Of a stretch of 64,000 bases of DNA, positions 1 to 9,686 are shown piece after piece. This DNA comes from UBA6183 sp964603255 (GTDB lineage: Bacteria > Bacteroidota > Bacteroidia > UKL13-3). The notes under the pieces are model-generated. The model saw nothing but the letters and a program-made list of their open reading frames with translations, had not been told where the DNA came from and did no database searches. The stretch's first letter is position 1, and each line of letters begins with the position of its first letter. The stretch covers positions 19,550 through 83,549 of the forward strand of contig CAZRVA010000001.1 of the NCBI GenBank assembly GCA_964603255.1, read 5' to 3'. A program made the translations under genes and the position numbers.

Positions 1-1500
1 ATCAAAACCCGTAAAGGCAAGAGTGGTATTATTTACTGTTTAAGCCGCAAAAAAGTTGAAGAAATTGCAGGTGTACTTAAAGCAAATGGTGTTAAAGCTC
101 TTCCATATCATGCTGGTTTAGATGCTAAAACACGCGCTGCTCACCAGGATGCATTTTTGATGGAAGATTGTGATGTGATTGTTGCAACCATTGCTTTTGG
201 TATGGGTATTGACAAGCCGGATGTGCGTTTTGTAATACATTACGATGTACCAAAAAGTATTGAGGGTTATTACCAAGAAACCGGTCGTGCAGGCCGCGAT
301 GGTATTGATAGTGATTGTTTATTGTACTACAACCCAGCTGACATTGATAAGCTTGAGAAGTTTATGAAAGACAAGCCGGTTGCCGAGCGTGAAATTGGTG
401 AGTTACTTATTTTTGAAACTCAAGCTTTTGCTGAATCTTCAGCTTGTAGAAGAAAATTCTTATTGCACTATTTTGGTGAAGAATTTAACGATAAAGGTTG
501 CAACAATATGTGCGATAATTGCCGTCATCCTAAAACTAAAGTTGATGCAAAAGAAGAATCTGTGCTGGTGCTAAACACAATTAATGCTGTTAAAGGCAAA
601 TTTGTATTAAGCCACATAGTTGACATTTTAATTGGCAAAAAAACACACGAAGTTACTTTAAGCGGTCACGAAAAATTAGCGTCTTTTGGTAAAGGAAAAT
701 CACAAGACGAAAACTTCTGGAAATCGCTTATACGCGTATTGCTATTAAATGGTTTCATCACCAAAAATATTGAAAACTACGGCTTGCTGAGTGTAAACGA
801 GCGTGGTGAAGCATTTTTAAAGAAACCTACTAAAATTGAAGTTGCCTTGGACCAAAAGTTTGAGAAGGTAACGGACGAAGACGAAAAAGATGTTGAAGTT
901 GAGAATGTATACGATGAGGAGTTATTTGCTTTATTAAAAGACTTAACCAAAAAAGTAGGTAAACAACATAATTTACCTCCTTATGTAATTTTCCAGGAGC
1001 CATCGCTAGAAGAAATGGCAAGTAAGTATCCAACAAGCATGGATGAACTTGCTAAAATAACTGGTGTAAATAAAGGTAAAGCAACCAAGTTTGGTAAACC
1101 ATATATTGAGTTAATCGATAAGTACGTTAAAGATAACGATATCGAAAAACTAGATGAAATGGTAATGAAATCAGTAGTTAACAAATCTGCTAAAAAAATT
1201 GCCATCATCACTAACATCGATAAAAAAGTAAACTTACCAGACATTGCCCGCTCGCAAGGTTTAAAAATGGAAGAACTGCTAACTGAAATGGAAAACATTA
1301 TATTGAGTGGTACCAAGTTAAACCTAAGAAGTTACATCAACGATATCGCTGATGAGGATTTACAAGATGAAGTGATGGACTACTTCAGGGGAGCACAAAA
1401 TGATGATCTGGATGCTGCTGTAAATGAGTTTAGCTCTGATTTTAGTAAAGAGGAAGTACAGCTATTCCGATTACATTTTATCTCTGAGTTTGCATTCTAA
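1..1500 (+). CDS. recQ: ATP-dependent DNA helicase RecQ (5' truncated by window edge)
   Basis: A 3'-5' DNA helicase of recombination and replication-fork repair. The reading frame is open from base 1, so the start and the N-terminal helicase lobe lie outside the window; 499 codons remain. The visible part begins in the second RecA lobe (SGIIYCLSRKKVE) and holds motif VI (QETGRAGRDG, about codons 92-101). The RecQ zinc-binding cysteines follow (CRRKF then CNNMCDNC), then a winged-helix region and an HRDC-like domain at about codons 305-365 (PPYVIFQEPSLEEMA). A further C-terminal helical extension is longer than in E. coli RecQ. The order of motifs makes the family call safe. Confidence 0.95.
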   Translation: MKTRKGKSGIIYCLSRKKVEEIAGVLKANGVKALPYHAGLDAKTRAAHQDAFLMEDCDVIVATIAFGMGIDKPDVRFVIHYDVPKSIEGYYQETGRAGRDGIDSDCLLYYNPADIDKLEKFMKDKPVAEREIGELLIFETQAFAESSACRRKFLLHYFGEEFNDKGCNNMCDNCRHPKTKVDAKEESVLVLNTINAVKGKFVLSHIVDILIGKKTHEVTLSGHEKLASFGKGKSQDENFWKSLIRVLLLNGFITKNIENYGLLSVNERGEAFLKKPTKIEVALDQKFEKVTDEDEKDVEVENVYDEELFALLKDLTKKVGKQHNLPPYVIFQEPSLEEMASKYPTSMDELAKITGVNKGKATKFGKPYIELIDKYVKDNDIEKLDEMVMKSVVNKSAKKIAIITNIDKKVNLPDIARSQGLKMEELLTEMENIILSGTKLNLRSYINDIADEDLQDEVMDYFRGAQNDDLDAAVNEFSSDFSKEEVQLFRLHFISEFAF

Positions 1501-1501
1501 T

Positions 1502-1531
1502 TTTGTTTTAAAGTACTTACTTATACATTTG
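1502..1531 (+). promoter_or_regulatory. Predicted Bacteroidota-type promoter for kup
   Basis: TTTG at 1502-1505, an 18-nt spacer and a perfect TAnnTTTG box (TACATTTG) at 1524-1531. This matches the Bacteroides -33/-7 consensus. Transcription would start near 1536, giving a leader of about 20 nt before the GTG of kup. Confidence 0.6.
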
Positions 1532-1557
1532 TTCATACATTTTATTTAACCAAGCTA

Positions 1558-3498
1558 GTGAACGATCATAACAAGTTATCAAAAGTATCTTTAGCAGGCC
1601 TTTTGGTAACCATGGGTATTATTTTTGGTGATATCGGAACGTCACCTCTATATGTTTTTAAGGCAATTGTTGCTGATAAGGTTATTACCCCAGATTTAAT
1701 TCTAGGTGGATTATCAGCTGTTTTTTGGACCATCACCCTTCAAACTACAGTAAAGTATGTAATCATTGTTTTACGTGCTGATAACCATGGTGAAGGTGGA
1801 ATATTTTCTCTTTATGCGCTTATTCGAAGAAGAAGGCCATACCTTATTTTACCGGCAATTATTGGTGGTTGTGCCTTACTTGCCGATGGTATGATTACAC
1901 CTCCAATTTCAGTATCATCTGCGGTTGAAGGTTTACTTATTTTAAATCCCAATATTCCTACTATACCAATTGTAATTACCATCATAACTACCCTATTCCT
2001 AATTCAGCGTGTTGGTACCAGTATTGTAGGTAAGGTTTTCGGACCGGTAATGCTTGTTTGGTTTTTGATGCTAGGTGTTTTAGGTCTAATTAGCTTGAGT
2101 TCGCACCCAGAAGTTTTAAAAGCACTAAACCCCTATTATGCTTATAACTTGCTAGTTAATTATCCAAACGGATTTTGGCTTTTAGGCGCAGTGTTTTTAT
2201 GTACTACCGGTGCGGAAGCGTTGTACTCAGACATGGGACATTGTGGTAAGAAAAATATCCGCATTAGCTGGATCTTTGTAAAGACCACACTCATATTAAA
2301 CTATTTTGGGCAAGGAGCTTGGGTAATAAATAGCATTGGTAAAGAAGTAGACAACATCAATCCATTTTATGCCATTATGCCTCAATGGTTTTTGATTCCT
2401 GGAATTGTGGTAGCAACTCTTGCTACAATTATCGCAAGTCAGGCCATGATTAGTGGTTCGTTTACGTTAATAAGTGAAGCATTACGTTTAAATGTTTGGC
2501 CTAAAGTTAGAATCAAGTACCCATCAGACGCTAAAGGACAACTTTACGTGCCAAGCGTTAACTGGATTTTATGGGCAGGCTGTATTGCCATCGTTTTATA
2601 CTTTAAGGAATCATCGCGTATGGAAGCTGCATATGGTTTAGCCATTGTAACTACCATGATGATGACCACTATTTTATTATCAAGCTACTTGCGTAAAATA
2701 AGAACCCCAAAAGCAATAGTATTGGTGATAACCATAGTTTATTTATCAATAGAATCGTGTTTCCTTATAGCCAACATTGTTAAAATTCCACATGGTGGTT
2801 GGATGACATTATTGGTGAGTTTAATATTTATTACGGTAATGTGGGTTTGGTTTAAAGGTCGTAAAATTAAAAACCGACTAACAGAGTTTGTGAAGCTACG
2901 TGACTACATTCCCATTTTACAACAATTAAGTAACGATACTTCTATACCAAAATATGCCACGCATTTAGTTTACCTAACAAGTGCCGATAACACCATGGAG
3001 GTTGAAAACAAAGTGGTGTATAGCATCTTACAAAAACAACCTAAACGTGCCGATATTTATTGGTTCGTGCATATACATGTTGATGATCAACCATACACCA
3101 TGGAGTACAAAGTTGACCATATAGCGAGCCATGATGTAATTAAAATTGATTTTAGATTAGGTTTTAGGGTTGAACAAAAAATTAATTTCTACTTCCGTAA
3201 AGTGGTTGAAGAATTAATGAAAAATCATGAAGTGGATGTTACCAGCCGCTATGCATCATTAAGTAAACTGAATATTACAGGCGATTTTAGATTTGTAGTA
3301 TTAAAACGCCACTTAAGTTACGAGAACGAATTAAGCGTATACGAAAGTTTAATTATGGATGCCTACAGCGTATTAGATACGTTGAGTTTAAGTGAAGAAA
3401 AAGCCTTTGGGTTGGATACAAGTTCTGTTACCGTTGAGAAAGTACCGATGATTGTTGCACCTGTGAAAGAGTTTAAACTAAAGCGCGTTTATAAGTAA
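1558..3498 (+). CDS. kup: KUP-type potassium uptake protein
   Basis: A secondary K+ transporter of the inner membrane (KUP/HAK family, probable K+/H+ symport). The 646 residues match the family length. The N-terminal signature GIIFGDIGTSPLYVFKAI is at about residues 20-37. Some twelve hydrophobic segments follow up to about residue 440, then a soluble C-terminal domain of about 200 residues. I chose GTG at 1558 because it directly precedes the conserved N-terminus and follows the predicted promoter at 1502-1531. Its stop codon overlaps the ywbE start by one base (TAATG), so the two are probably translationally coupled. Confidence 0.95.
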   Translation: MNDHNKLSKVSLAGLLVTMGIIFGDIGTSPLYVFKAIVADKVITPDLILGGLSAVFWTITLQTTVKYVIIVLRADNHGEGGIFSLYALIRRRRPYLILPAIIGGCALLADGMITPPISVSSAVEGLLILNPNIPTIPIVITIITTLFLIQRVGTSIVGKVFGPVMLVWFLMLGVLGLISLSSHPEVLKALNPYYAYNLLVNYPNGFWLLGAVFLCTTGAEALYSDMGHCGKKNIRISWIFVKTTLILNYFGQGAWVINSIGKEVDNINPFYAIMPQWFLIPGIVVATLATIIASQAMISGSFTLISEALRLNVWPKVRIKYPSDAKGQLYVPSVNWILWAGCIAIVLYFKESSRMEAAYGLAIVTTMMMTTILLSSYLRKIRTPKAIVLVITIVYLSIESCFLIANIVKIPHGGWMTLLVSLIFITVMWVWFKGRKIKNRLTEFVKLRDYIPILQQLSNDTSIPKYATHLVYLTSADNTMEVENKVVYSILQKQPKRADIYWFVHIHVDDQPYTMEYKVDHIASHDVIKIDFRLGFRVEQKINFYFRKVVEELMKNHEVDVTSRYASLSKLNITGDFRFVVLKRHLSYENELSVYESLIMDAYSVLDTLSLSEEKAFGLDTSSVTVEKVPMIVAPVKEFKLKRVYK

Positions 3499-3701
3499 TG
3501 GACGGCACAATAAGAGCAAACATAAAACGAGGCGATTTGGTAAACATTATTTTAAAAAAAGACCAACGCACAGGTGTTTTAACCGAAGGTATAGTTAAAG
3601 ATATTTTAACCAGCGCACCTAAGCATCACAGAGGAATTAAGGTGAGGCTTGAAGATGGGCAAATAGGACGTGTACAAGAAATTATTGAAGACGATTTTTA
3701 A
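3498..3701 (+). CDS. ywbE: YwbE-family small conserved protein
   Basis: A 67-residue protein of the YwbE/DUF2196 family. It has the family features: a basic, glycine-containing beta-rich sequence with KRGDLVNIILKKDQRTG near the N-terminus and HHRGIKVRLEDGQIGRVQEI near the end. Its biochemical role is not established. The ATG overlaps the last base of the kup stop codon, and a bidirectional terminator follows directly, so it is the last gene of a kup-ywbE unit. Confidence 0.85.
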   Translation: MDGTIRANIKRGDLVNIILKKDQRTGVLTEGIVKDILTSAPKHHRGIKVRLEDGQIGRVQEIIEDDF

Positions 3702-3703
3702 TA

Positions 3704-3742
3704 AAAACAGGCTGTTATCAACTAAGATTAACAGCCTGTTTT
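3704..3742. terminator. Bidirectional rho-independent terminator
   Basis: Perfect 14-bp inverted repeat, AAAACAGGCTGTTA (3704-3717) with TAACAGCCTGTTTT (3729-3742) and an 11-nt loop, with A and T runs on the flanks. It separates convergent ywbE (+) and the acyl-CoA ligase gene (-) and can serve both. Confidence 0.85.
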
Positions 3743-3761
3743 GTTATGAATATTTTGGTAG

Positions 3762-5639
3762 TTACTCCACAATTTTTATGTACATATTTTTAATTGCTTC
3801 CTCGTATTTTTTCTCTACAATTTTGCGCTTAATTTTTTGAGTTGGAGTCATCTCTTCTGCCTCTAAACTAAATGGTTTACGCTTAACTATGAAATGACGT
3901 ACACGCTCAAACTTACCTAAATCTTTTTCGTATTTACGCATGTCTTCTTCAATCCATTTGTACATTTTTTCATCGTCAATAAAATCAGAACCTTCGTTTA
4001 AATATTTATCATCCACACCAAAAGTTTCTTTCATCTCTTCCCTACTCGGAACAATAATAGCCGTTAAGTATTCTTGCTTATCACCAATTAAAAATATTTG
4101 CTCAATGCGCGATGATTTCATGTATGCATTTTCAATTGGTGTTGGGTAAACATTTTTACCAAACGAGTTCACCAAAATATTTTTAATCCTATCGGTAATT
4201 TTTAAATAGCCTTTGTAAAACTTGCCAACATCACCCGTATGCAACCAACCATCTGCATCAATAGCAGCGGCCGTTTGCTCAGGCAAATTCCAGTAGCCCT
4301 TCATTACGTTCGGACCTTTCACCAAAATTTCACCTTCTGCACTTTCAAAGTTAGGGTCAAAACTATCGTAAGTTTGTGTGGTATAAATTTCTTTAGTATC
4401 CGGATTTTGAATAGCAACCGTACAGCCTCTACCAATGCGCCCTACCGAGCCAAAAACTTGTCTGTTTGGTTCATTAACCGAAACCAAAGGAGATGTTTCT
4501 GTTAAACCATAACCTTCGCAAACCAGCACACCAATGTTTCCAAAAAACTCACCAACATGCTGCGGCAATGCACCACCACCCGAAATCATAATTTCCATTT
4601 TACCACCCAAGCGTTGTTTTACTTTGCTAAACACTAACTTTTCGGCTATGGCCAATTGCAAGTTTAATAAAGGCCCGTTGCTTTGGTTTGATTCTTTATT
4701 TAGTCTGCGTTGCTCACCAACACTTAATGCCCAATTAAATATTTTAAGTTTTAATCCGCCTGCACTTGCTGTTGTTTTGCGCACGCGTTCTTCTATACGC
4801 TCAAGTAAACGTGGTACCGTTAAAATAGCGGTTGGCGTTACCTCACTAATGTTACTGCTTAACGCCTCTAAACTTTGGGCAAAGGCAATTTCGCTTCCTA
4901 TATACGTACTTAAATAATAGGTTGCCGTACGCTCGTATACGTGGCTTAAAGGTAAAAATGATAAAAAGCGATAATCTTTATTTACAATAGGCATTAAATC
5001 AATGGCCATAATTACGTTACTCATAAAATTGTTATGAGTTAACATAGCACCTTTTGGTAATGCTGTTGTACCGGATGTGTATAACAAACAAGATAAATCA
5101 TCAGGAGTAACTGATTTTAGTTGCTCTTCTATTTTGTCTTGTAGTGATGGATACAATTTTTTGCCTTCATCAATCATTTCAGCATATGAAATGGCATCAT
5201 CACTTTTCTTATCATTAAACGCGGTAATGATGTATTTTAAGTGAGGACAATTGGCTTTTATCTTGTTTATTTTTTTGAGTAAAAATGGTGTTCCCACCAA
5301 AATCACAGCCGACTGTGAATCATTTAATATATGTTGAATTTCACTTTCGCTCAAAGTTGGATAGATAGAAACATTTACCATACCCAATTGCATTAAACCT
5401 TGATCAAAGGCAATATACTCCGGGCAGTTTTCTATTATCAGCGCAGCCTTATCACCCTTTTTATAGCCTTTGTTTATTAAAAATGCTGATACAGCATTCA
5501 ATTCATCAAAAACCTGAGCATAGGTTATGGGTTGATAAGCGGCATCATTTTTTGCAAGCAAAAAAGTGCTTTGAGGTGTTTTAATATTGTTTGCCGCGTT
5601 GCGTAAAAAGTAATGTAACGATGTAAATTTTTGTTGCAT
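3762..5639 (-). CDS. fadD: AMP-forming long-chain fatty-acid-CoA ligase
   Basis: An ANL-superfamily adenylating enzyme that activates fatty acids to acyl-CoA. The 625-residue length and sequence resemble bacterial FadD15-like ligases. Motifs in order: P-loop YTSGTTALPKGAMLTHNNF at about residues 185-205, GYGLTETSPLVS near the middle, GWLHTGDVGKF, and the A10-type region KITDRIKNILVNSFGKNVYP with its lysine. No signal peptide, so it is probably cytoplasmic or peripherally membrane-bound. It is the last gene before the terminator at 3704-3742 and follows def on the same strand after 124 bases. The exact chain-length preference cannot be read from sequence. Confidence 0.9.
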   Translation of the reverse strand: MQQKFTSLHYFLRNAANNIKTPQSTFLLAKNDAAYQPITYAQVFDELNAVSAFLINKGYKKGDKAALIIENCPEYIAFDQGLMQLGMVNVSIYPTLSESEIQHILNDSQSAVILVGTPFLLKKINKIKANCPHLKYIITAFNDKKSDDAISYAEMIDEGKKLYPSLQDKIEEQLKSVTPDDLSCLLYTSGTTALPKGAMLTHNNFMSNVIMAIDLMPIVNKDYRFLSFLPLSHVYERTATYYLSTYIGSEIAFAQSLEALSSNISEVTPTAILTVPRLLERIEERVRKTTASAGGLKLKIFNWALSVGEQRRLNKESNQSNGPLLNLQLAIAEKLVFSKVKQRLGGKMEIMISGGGALPQHVGEFFGNIGVLVCEGYGLTETSPLVSVNEPNRQVFGSVGRIGRGCTVAIQNPDTKEIYTTQTYDSFDPNFESAEGEILVKGPNVMKGYWNLPEQTAAAIDADGWLHTGDVGKFYKGYLKITDRIKNILVNSFGKNVYPTPIENAYMKSSRIEQIFLIGDKQEYLTAIIVPSREEMKETFGVDDKYLNEGSDFIDDEKMYKWIEEDMRKYEKDLGKFERVRHFIVKRKPFSLEAEEMTPTQKIKRKIVEKKYEEAIKNMYIKIVE

Positions 5640-5693
5640 ATTTTATCTCTTTAGTTTGAGGGTGATACAACTGTGAACGCACAATTCTACCAT

Positions 5694-5721
5694 CGGTTTT
5701 AGTTCCCTAAAAAACTAACCG
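5694..5721. repeat. Imperfect inverted repeat between def and fadD
   Basis: CGGTT-tt-AGTT (5694-5704) can pair with AACTAACCG (5713-5721), giving a 9-bp stem with a 2-nt bulge. There is no T-run on the minus strand after it, so it is not a typical terminator. It may be an operator or a weak structure in the fadD leader. Confidence 0.35.
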
Positions 5722-5763
5722 AAATACATAAATACAAAAAAAAACTAAAGTTGTTTAAAGAAG

Positions 5764-6318
5764 TTATCGAGAGGCAGGGAATCTCATCTTATAATCTACA
5801 CGAACGCCACCTTTTGAGATATTAATCAACTTATTTTTAAGTAAGCGTTTTTTCAATTCACTTAATCTATCAACAAACATAATTCCTTTCACATGGTCGT
5901 ACTCGTGCTGTATTACACGCGCTACAATTCCATCGTATGTTTCTTCGTGTGTTTCAAAATTTTCGTCTTGGTAACGTATACGCAAAGTTTCGTGGCGTTT
6001 TACATTTTCACGAATGTGCGGAATACTCAGGCAGCCTTCTTCAAAATCCCACTTATCTCCGGTTTCCTCTAATATTTCAGCATTAATAAATACCTTTTTT
6101 ACATCAGGGTATTTCTCGTCTTCAAACCTGCTGCTATCAATAATAAATAAATTAATGGCTTTGCCTATTTGTGGGGCAGCCAATCCTACACCATGCGATT
6201 CGTACATGGTTTCGAACATATTCTCTATTAATTCTTTTAACTGAGGATAGTCTTTGTCAATTGTTGCGCCTACTTTTCTTAATACCGGATCACCGTATGC
6301 TACTATTGGGTATATCAT
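5764..6318 (-). CDS. def: Peptide deformylase
   Basis: Removes the formyl group from the N-terminal methionine of new proteins; cytoplasmic metalloenzyme. At 184 residues it has all three hallmark motifs: GVGLAAPQ at 43-50, EEGCLS with metal ligand Cys96, and QHEYDH with His138, catalytic Glu139 and His142. It follows ruvX by 22 bases in a DUF4293-thiL-ruvX-def run on the minus strand. Confidence 0.97.
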   Translation of the reverse strand: MIYPIVAYGDPVLRKVGATIDKDYPQLKELIENMFETMYESHGVGLAAPQIGKAINLFIIDSSRFEDEKYPDVKKVFINAEILEETGDKWDFEEGCLSIPHIRENVKRHETLRIRYQDENFETHEETYDGIVARVIQHEYDHVKGIMFVDRLSELKKRLLKNKLINISKGGVRVDYKMRFPASR

Positions 6319-6340
6319 TAAAATACTTCTAAAATATTGT

Positions 6341-6751
6341 TTAAATCATTTGCATATAGGTTTGCAAAATCAATACGGCACTTACTTGGTCAACGTTACC
6401 TTTATTTGCCCTATCTTTCTTTTTCAAACCCATTTCCAATAAACTTCTTGTTGCAATGGTTGATGTAAAACGCTCATCAACACGCTGAATAGGAATATTT
6501 GGAAAATTTTTGCGCAGCAAATTTACGAAATTTTCTACATGAACAGCCGATTGAGAATCAGAACCATCCAAACGCTTAGGTAAACCTACCACAAAACATT
6601 CTACTTCTTCTTTAGCTGTGTAGTTTGTTAAGTAGGTAATTACATCTTTTGCATGCACGGTATCAAGCGAACTTGCAATAATTTTTAAAGGGTCGGTTAC
6701 AGCTAATCCTACACGTTTTGTACCGTAATCTATTGCAAGTATGCGTGCCAT
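6341..6751 (-). CDS. ruvX: Putative Holliday junction resolvase / pre-16S rRNA nuclease YqgF
   Basis: RNase H-fold nuclease of the YqgF/RuvX family, needed in E. coli for maturation of the 16S rRNA 5' end. The 136 residues begin MARILAIDYGTKRVGLA, which holds the first catalytic aspartate (Asp8). A GLPKRLDGSDS segment and the DERFTS motif follow. It sits 21 bases after thiL and 22 bases before def, consistent with one transcript. Confidence 0.93.
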   Translation of the reverse strand: MARILAIDYGTKRVGLAVTDPLKIIASSLDTVHAKDVITYLTNYTAKEEVECFVVGLPKRLDGSDSQSAVHVENFVNLLRKNFPNIPIQRVDERFTSTIATRSLLEMGLKKKDRANKGNVDQVSAVLILQTYMQMI

Positions 6752-6772
6752 TTTTGTTAGGATGATGTTGAG

Positions 6773-7807
6773 TTAAAATGCTTTCCAACCTTGCGCCTTT
6801 AGCGGATGTTTATTTCCACCTTTGCTGGTCATGTAAATTCCCTCAGCAGCCTCGGTTACATAACCAATAATGCTGATATCAGGTTGGTTCTTCACCTTTT
6901 CAAAATCTGTTTGGTTAACAGTAAAAAGTAATTCATAATCTTCACCGCCACTTAAAGCTGTCATAGTTGGATCAAGGTCTAATTCCCTGGCCATATCATA
7001 TGTTAGTGGATCTAACGGAATTTTATCTTCAAACAAATTCATACCTACATTAGAGTGGCGGCATAAATGCATAATCTCTGAAGATAATCCATCACTCACA
7101 TCAATCATACTGGTTGGTTTTACTCCAATATCTTTCAGTAATTTTATTACGTCCTTGCGAGCTTCGGGTTTTAACTGCCTTTCTACAATGTAATCTTTAC
7201 CTTCTAAATCGGGCTGAATTTCAGGATTAGCTAAAAACACACGTTTTTCGCGTTCAAGTAATTGGAATCCCATATATGCTCCACCCAAATCACCACTCAC
7301 ACAAAGTAAATCGTTAACTTTTGCTCCGCTGCGGTATACCAATTCATCTTCGGCAGCCTCACCCAAAGCAGTTACGCTAATTACCAAACCTTGTTTTGAC
7401 GAACTTGTATCTCCACCAACCAAATCAACCTCATAACGTTCGCAAGCCAACAACATTCCCGAGTAAAGTTCTTCCACAGCCTCTAAACTAAACTTACTGC
7501 TCAAGCCTAACGAGACAGTAACTTGAGTGGGCTTTGCATTCATGGCATAAATATCACTCAGGTTAACCACAATGGCTTTGTAACCCAAATGTTTTAACGG
7601 GAAATAACTCAAATCAAAATGAACACCTTCAAGCAATAAATCTGTACTTACTACAGTGCGTTGATTTAAGTGGTTAATTACTGCTGCATCATCTCCAACA
7701 CCTTTTAAGGTTGATGGTTGATGCAACTTGATATGAGCCGTTAATAAGTCTATTAAACCAAACTCTCCTAAACTTTCTAATTCGGTGCGTGTGCTGTTTT
7801 CTAACAT
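6773..7807 (-). CDS. thiL: Thiamine-monophosphate kinase
   Basis: Phosphorylates thiamine monophosphate to the active cofactor thiamine diphosphate. The 344 residues carry the family pattern: GDDAAVI near residue 40, DLLLEGVHFDLSYFP, NLSDIYAMNAKP with the Mg-binding aspartate, GGDTSSSKQGLVISVTALG, DVSDGLSSEI and SGGEDYELLF. It belongs to the PurM/ThiL fold. The gene starts 19 bases after the stop of the DUF4293 gene. No other thiamine genes lie in the window. Confidence 0.95.
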   Translation of the reverse strand: MLENSTRTELESLGEFGLIDLLTAHIKLHQPSTLKGVGDDAAVINHLNQRTVVSTDLLLEGVHFDLSYFPLKHLGYKAIVVNLSDIYAMNAKPTQVTVSLGLSSKFSLEAVEELYSGMLLACERYEVDLVGGDTSSSKQGLVISVTALGEAAEDELVYRSGAKVNDLLCVSGDLGGAYMGFQLLEREKRVFLANPEIQPDLEGKDYIVERQLKPEARKDVIKLLKDIGVKPTSMIDVSDGLSSEIMHLCRHSNVGMNLFEDKIPLDPLTYDMARELDLDPTMTALSGGEDYELLFTVNQTDFEKVKNQPDISIIGYVTEAAEGIYMTSKGGNKHPLKAQGWKAF

Positions 7808-7826
7808 ACTTTTTTGTTAATGTTGT

Positions 7827-8354
7827 TTATCTTAATCTGTCTGCGCTTTTTACCAACTCTTCATCTTTACGAACCAACAATAAAGCACGTAAGTTTAAGT
7901 ACAACATAAATATAATTAAAGCCAAACCTACGCTTGCTTTTAATGTCATGTTAGCAAAAGTAAAATTAGGAATTTGTGTAAATGCTTTTGCCAAAACTGC
8001 AGTTAAATACATACCAATAAAAACAAAGTTTATTTTGGCATGCAGCATTTGGCGCTTGCGGTTTTTAAATCCGAAAATTACGTTTAACGTCCAACCAATT
8101 ACAACAGAAACCAAAATGATTAAACCATATTGAATTTCGCTGCTTTGCAAAGTTCCGTTAACGTATTGGTTAAAATAAATGGCGTTTAGGGTGTAAGCAA
8201 CTGCCTGTCCGGTAACCGCAGTACCATTAGCAGCATCAACACCGGCCTCGTTTGTAGGGTAACTGGCCTGAAAATCTATAATTTGTCCGGTGCAAGTAAT
8301 TAAAGCTAAAACAACAATAGCAAATAAATAAACGGTTTGAATACGTTGAATCAT
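7827..8354 (-). CDS. DUF4293-family integral membrane protein
   Basis: A 175-residue protein with four hydrophobic segments, the first at the very N-terminus (IQTVYLFAIVVLALITCTGQIIDF) and the others at about 75-95, 108-125 and 137-155. It ends in a charged tail (VRKDEELVKSADRLR). Length, topology and the MIQRIQTVYL start match the Bacteroidota-specific DUF4293 family, which has no known function. It is the first gene of the run leading to thiL, ruvX and def. Confidence 0.8.
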   Translation of the reverse strand: MIQRIQTVYLFAIVVLALITCTGQIIDFQASYPTNEAGVDAANGTAVTGQAVAYTLNAIYFNQYVNGTLQSSEIQYGLIILVSVVIGWTLNVIFGFKNRKRQMLHAKINFVFIGMYLTAVLAKAFTQIPNFTFANMTLKASVGLALIIFMLYLNLRALLLVRKDEELVKSADRLR

Positions 8355-8388
8355 GTGATTAAAATTTAAGTGCGAATGTACCGCAAAA

Positions 8389-8418
8389 TTTCAATTATCT
8401 AAAAAGATGATACATTTG
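8389..8418 (+). promoter_or_regulatory. Predicted promoter for the thiolase-truA unit
   Basis: A perfect -7 box TACATTTG at 8411-8418, with a TTTC (one mismatch to TTTG) at 8389-8392 and an 18-nt spacer. Transcription would begin near 8423, about 55 nt before the thiolase ATG. Confidence 0.5.
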
Positions 8419-8478
8419 CGGCTGTTATAAATACGGCAATAATCCATAGCCGCTACCAAACTTTAAAATAAATTGAAC

Positions 8479-9678
8479 ATGAAAACTGTATATGTTGTTG
8501 ATGCAATGCGCACGCCTATTGGCAAATATGCCGGCACCTTAAGCTCGGTTCGTCCTGATGATTTGGCTGCACACATTATTAAAGCAATTATTGCACGCAA
8601 CCCACAAATTGATGTAAACGAGATTGAAGATGTAATATTTGGCGCTGCAAACCAAGCCGGAGAAGACAACCGTAACGTGGCACGTATGGGAGCATTGATG
8701 GCAGGACTACCTACGACTGTTGGTGGTAATACCGTAAACCGACTTTGTGCATCTGGACTGCAAGCGATTGTAGATGCTAGTAGAAGCATAATGGTGGGTG
8801 ATGGAGAAATATATATAGCCGGTGGTGTAGAAAGCATGACTCGCGCTCCGTTTGTAATGTTAAAATCAGACAGTGCATTTGGTCGTACCCCCGATATTGC
8901 AGATACGACCATTGGATGGCGTTTTACCAATAAAAAATTGGCTTCCATGTATCATCCATACACCATGGGCGAAACTGCAGAAAATGTTGCTGAAAGATGG
9001 AAAATTACACGCGAAGAGCAAGATGCATTTGCGGTTTCATCTCAACAAAAATATGCTGCTGCGCATGCAGCTAACCGTTTTGCAGAAGAGATTGCACCGG
9101 TTGCCATACCTCAAAAAAAAGGTGATGATTTGCTTTTTGCAAAAGATGAGCACCCACGTTTAAGCACCATGGAAGATTTGGCAAAACTTAAACCTGCATT
9201 TAAAAAGGATGGAGGAACAGTTACAGCAGGAAACTCAAGTGGTGTTAATGATGGTTCGGCTGCATTAATTCTTGCAAGCGAAGAAGCTGTAAAAAAATAT
9301 AATTTAAAACCTATGGCTCGTGTAGTTGCTCGTGGTGTGGCTGGCGTTGATCCTGCCATTATGGGCATAGGACCGGTGCCTGCAACACAAAAAGCAGTGC
9401 AACGTGCCGGTTTAAAAATGAGCGATATAGGTTTGTTTGAGTTAAATGAAGCATTTGCTTCGCAGAGTTTAGCTTGCGTTAGAGACTTAGGAATCGACCC
9501 AAATATTGTTAATGTAAACGGAGGCGCAATTGCATTAGGACATCCATTAGGCGCAAGTGGTGCCCGTATATCAACCACCTTATTACATGAAATGCAAAAA
9601 CGAAACATACGTTATGGTGTTGCAACCATGTGTATTGGCGTTGGTCAAGGTGTAGCTGTGGTTTACGAAAAAATGTAA
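8479..9678 (+). CDS. Acetyl-CoA C-acyltransferase (thiolase, PcaF/PaaJ-like)
   Basis: Degradative-type thiolase that cleaves 3-ketoacyl-CoA with CoA. The 399 residues hold acyl-accepting Cys90 (NRLCASG), His355 (GHPLGASG) and the general base Cys385 (CIGVGQG). The segment IEDVIFGAANQAGEDNRNVARM and the GGVESMTRAPFVM region resemble the 3-oxoadipyl-CoA thiolase subgroup (PcaF/PaaJ), but no aromatic-degradation genes are nearby, so fatty-acid oxidation is equally possible. I chose ATG at 8479 over the in-frame TTG at 8473 because MKTVYVVDAMRTP is the usual family start. truA follows after 8 bases. Confidence 0.92.
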   Translation: MKTVYVVDAMRTPIGKYAGTLSSVRPDDLAAHIIKAIIARNPQIDVNEIEDVIFGAANQAGEDNRNVARMGALMAGLPTTVGGNTVNRLCASGLQAIVDASRSIMVGDGEIYIAGGVESMTRAPFVMLKSDSAFGRTPDIADTTIGWRFTNKKLASMYHPYTMGETAENVAERWKITREEQDAFAVSSQQKYAAAHAANRFAEEIAPVAIPQKKGDDLLFAKDEHPRLSTMEDLAKLKPAFKKDGGTVTAGNSSGVNDGSAALILASEEAVKKYNLKPMARVVARGVAGVDPAIMGIGPVPATQKAVQRAGLKMSDIGLFELNEAFASQSLACVRDLGIDPNIVNVNGGAIALGHPLGASGARISTTLLHEMQKRNIRYGVATMCIGVGQGVAVVYEKM

Positions 9679-9686
9679 AACCTACC